Positions 21,056 through 21,440 of a stretch of 21,440 nt of DNA are shown here, in pieces; the first letter of the stretch is position 1, and the number at the start of each line of letters is the position of its first letter. The stretch is from Saccoglossus kowalevskii (lineage: Eukaryota > Hemichordata > Enteropneusta > Harrimaniidae), in contig NW_003108269.1 in the NCBI RefSeq assembly GCF_000003605.2, positions 1-21,440 on the forward strand, given 5' to 3'. Position numbers and translations under genes: made by a program. Under the pieces are notes generated by a model. It saw nothing but the letters and a program-made list of their open reading frames with translations, was not told where the DNA came from and did not search any database.

Positions 21056-21440
21056 ATGGCATACAATATATATCACACGATTTGGTTAACAAATTCTAAA
21101 GATGGCATAGAATATATATCACACAATTTGGTTAACAAATTCTAAAGATGGCATACAATATATATCACACGATTTGCTTAACAAATTCTGAAGATGACAT
21201 ACAATATATATCACACGATTTGGTTAACAAATTCTAAAGATGGCATACAATATATATCACACGATTTGCCTAACAAATTCTAAAGATGGCATACAATATA
21301 TATCACACGATTTGGTTAACAAATTCTAAAGATGGCATACAATATATATCACACGATTTAGTTAACAAATTCTAAAGATGGCATACAATATATATCACAC
21401 GATTTGGTTAACAAATTCTAAAGATGGCATACAATATATG
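21056..21440 (+). repeat. Array continuing off the right end, with CTGAAG/GACATAC junction
   Basis: Normal monomers: modal, ATAGAAT with CACACAAT (21102), GCTT ending CTGAAG (21148), GACATAC (21194), GCCT, modal, AGTT (21332), modal, and a partial unit whose last base reads G where A is expected. The order ATAGAAT/CACACAAT, CTGAAG, GACATAC is that of 10522-10659. Confidence 0.8.

Larger units (their letters stand above)
1..21440 (+). repeat. 46-bp satellite DNA array filling the window
   Basis: About 466 head-to-tail copies of a 46-bp AT-rich monomer run from the first base to the last with no unique DNA between them. Both ends lie inside the array, so its true length is unknown. All copies read in the same direction; I found no inversion. 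Most monomers differ from the modal one by zero to three substitutions. A minority carry indels of 1-2 bp, for example at 1277-1321, 1506-1553, 1692-1736, 2290-2427, 2796-2840, 3209-3253, 6152-6199, 9834-9878, 10431-10475 and 18339-18386. No gene, tRNA, rRNA, transposon or flanking sequence is visible on either strand. The modal monomer carries stops that limit any frame to about 30 codons after its ATG. The layout is typical of eukaryotic heterochromatic satellite DNA. The family name and chromosomal position cannot be judged from this window. Confidence 0.98.

Noticed and set aside
1-21440. CRISPR array
   Set aside because: Units are contiguous 46-bp repeats without unique spacers; the apparent repeat and spacer would both be conserved parts of one monomer.
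1-21440. TATA-box-like promoters in every unit (ATATATAT)
   Set aside because: The TA tract is part of the repeat and there is no downstream gene. Satellite transcription is possible but cannot be inferred from the tract alone.
1-21440. Telomeric repeat, rDNA spacer or retrotransposon LTR origin
   Set aside because: No short telomere motif, rRNA sequence, primer-binding site, polypurine tract or reverse-transcriptase frame is present anywhere in the window.
1-21440. CENP-B box within the monomer
   Set aside because: The TTCG and CGGGA core parts of the mammalian CENP-B box are absent from the monomer; only the general idea of a binding-site dyad remains.
1-21440. A single regular higher-order repeat spanning the whole window
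   Set aside because: Marker spacings are irregular (GGCTTA units are 1517, 4326, 4228 and 3449 bp apart), so no one period explains the array; it is a mosaic of nested duplications.

Overview
The whole 21,440-base window is satellite DNA. It is one uninterrupted head-to-tail array of a 46-bp AT-rich monomer, about 466 copies, all in the same orientation and running off both ends. I see no gene, RNA gene, transposon, CRISPR array or unique flanking sequence on either strand. An array of this size and monomer length points to constitutive heterochromatin (centromeric, pericentromeric, subtelomeric or interstitial) of a eukaryotic chromosome in a long-read assembly. I do not recognise the satellite family and cannot name the species.

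The modal monomer (for example 35-80, numbered 1-46 from its ATG) is about 28% GC. It contains an alternating ATATATAT tract, one CpG (positions 23-24, in CACACG), and an 18-bp imperfect dyad (positions 24-41) centred on GTTAAC, the HpaI site. Variation is not random. It is concentrated in the GGTT at positions 29-32 (GCCT, GGCT, GGCA, GGTA, GCTT and AGTT variants) and at a limited set of other sites. The same variants recur in linked combinations, so monomer types can be used as markers.

Reading the variants as markers shows a layered higher-order structure. The first 1.4 kb (1-1413) resembles 18893-20180. A block marked by a CpG-loss unit plus a CGTTTT unit occurs at 725, 4818, 6936, 18663 and 20411. 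A block marked by a GGCTTA unit occurs at 1829, 3346, 7672, 11900 and 15349. A rigid six-unit block occurs at 3576, 7764, 12956, 13416, 15579 and 17327, and a related GGTATAAAAT block at 2013, 8868, 11074, 14336 and 16959. Alternating dimers (92 bp, partly tetramers of 184 bp) occupy 4036-4771, 8408-8867 and 10568-10935. A tandem higher-order repeat at 9144-10521 has a 17-unit copy followed by a 13-unit copy that differ by exactly four units. Homogeneous runs of the modal monomer (longest 5324-5691) separate the mosaic blocks. One 183-bp patch (20873-21055) departs sharply from the rest and may be either a diverged sub-block or a consensus error.

Nothing here encodes a protein. The few 75-codon open frames arise where a monomer-encoded stop is lost by a point change or indel. 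The biology to read is the amplification history: unequal exchange or replication-slippage products on scales from 46 bp to several kb, and possibly a sequence-specific chromatin role for the conserved dyad.
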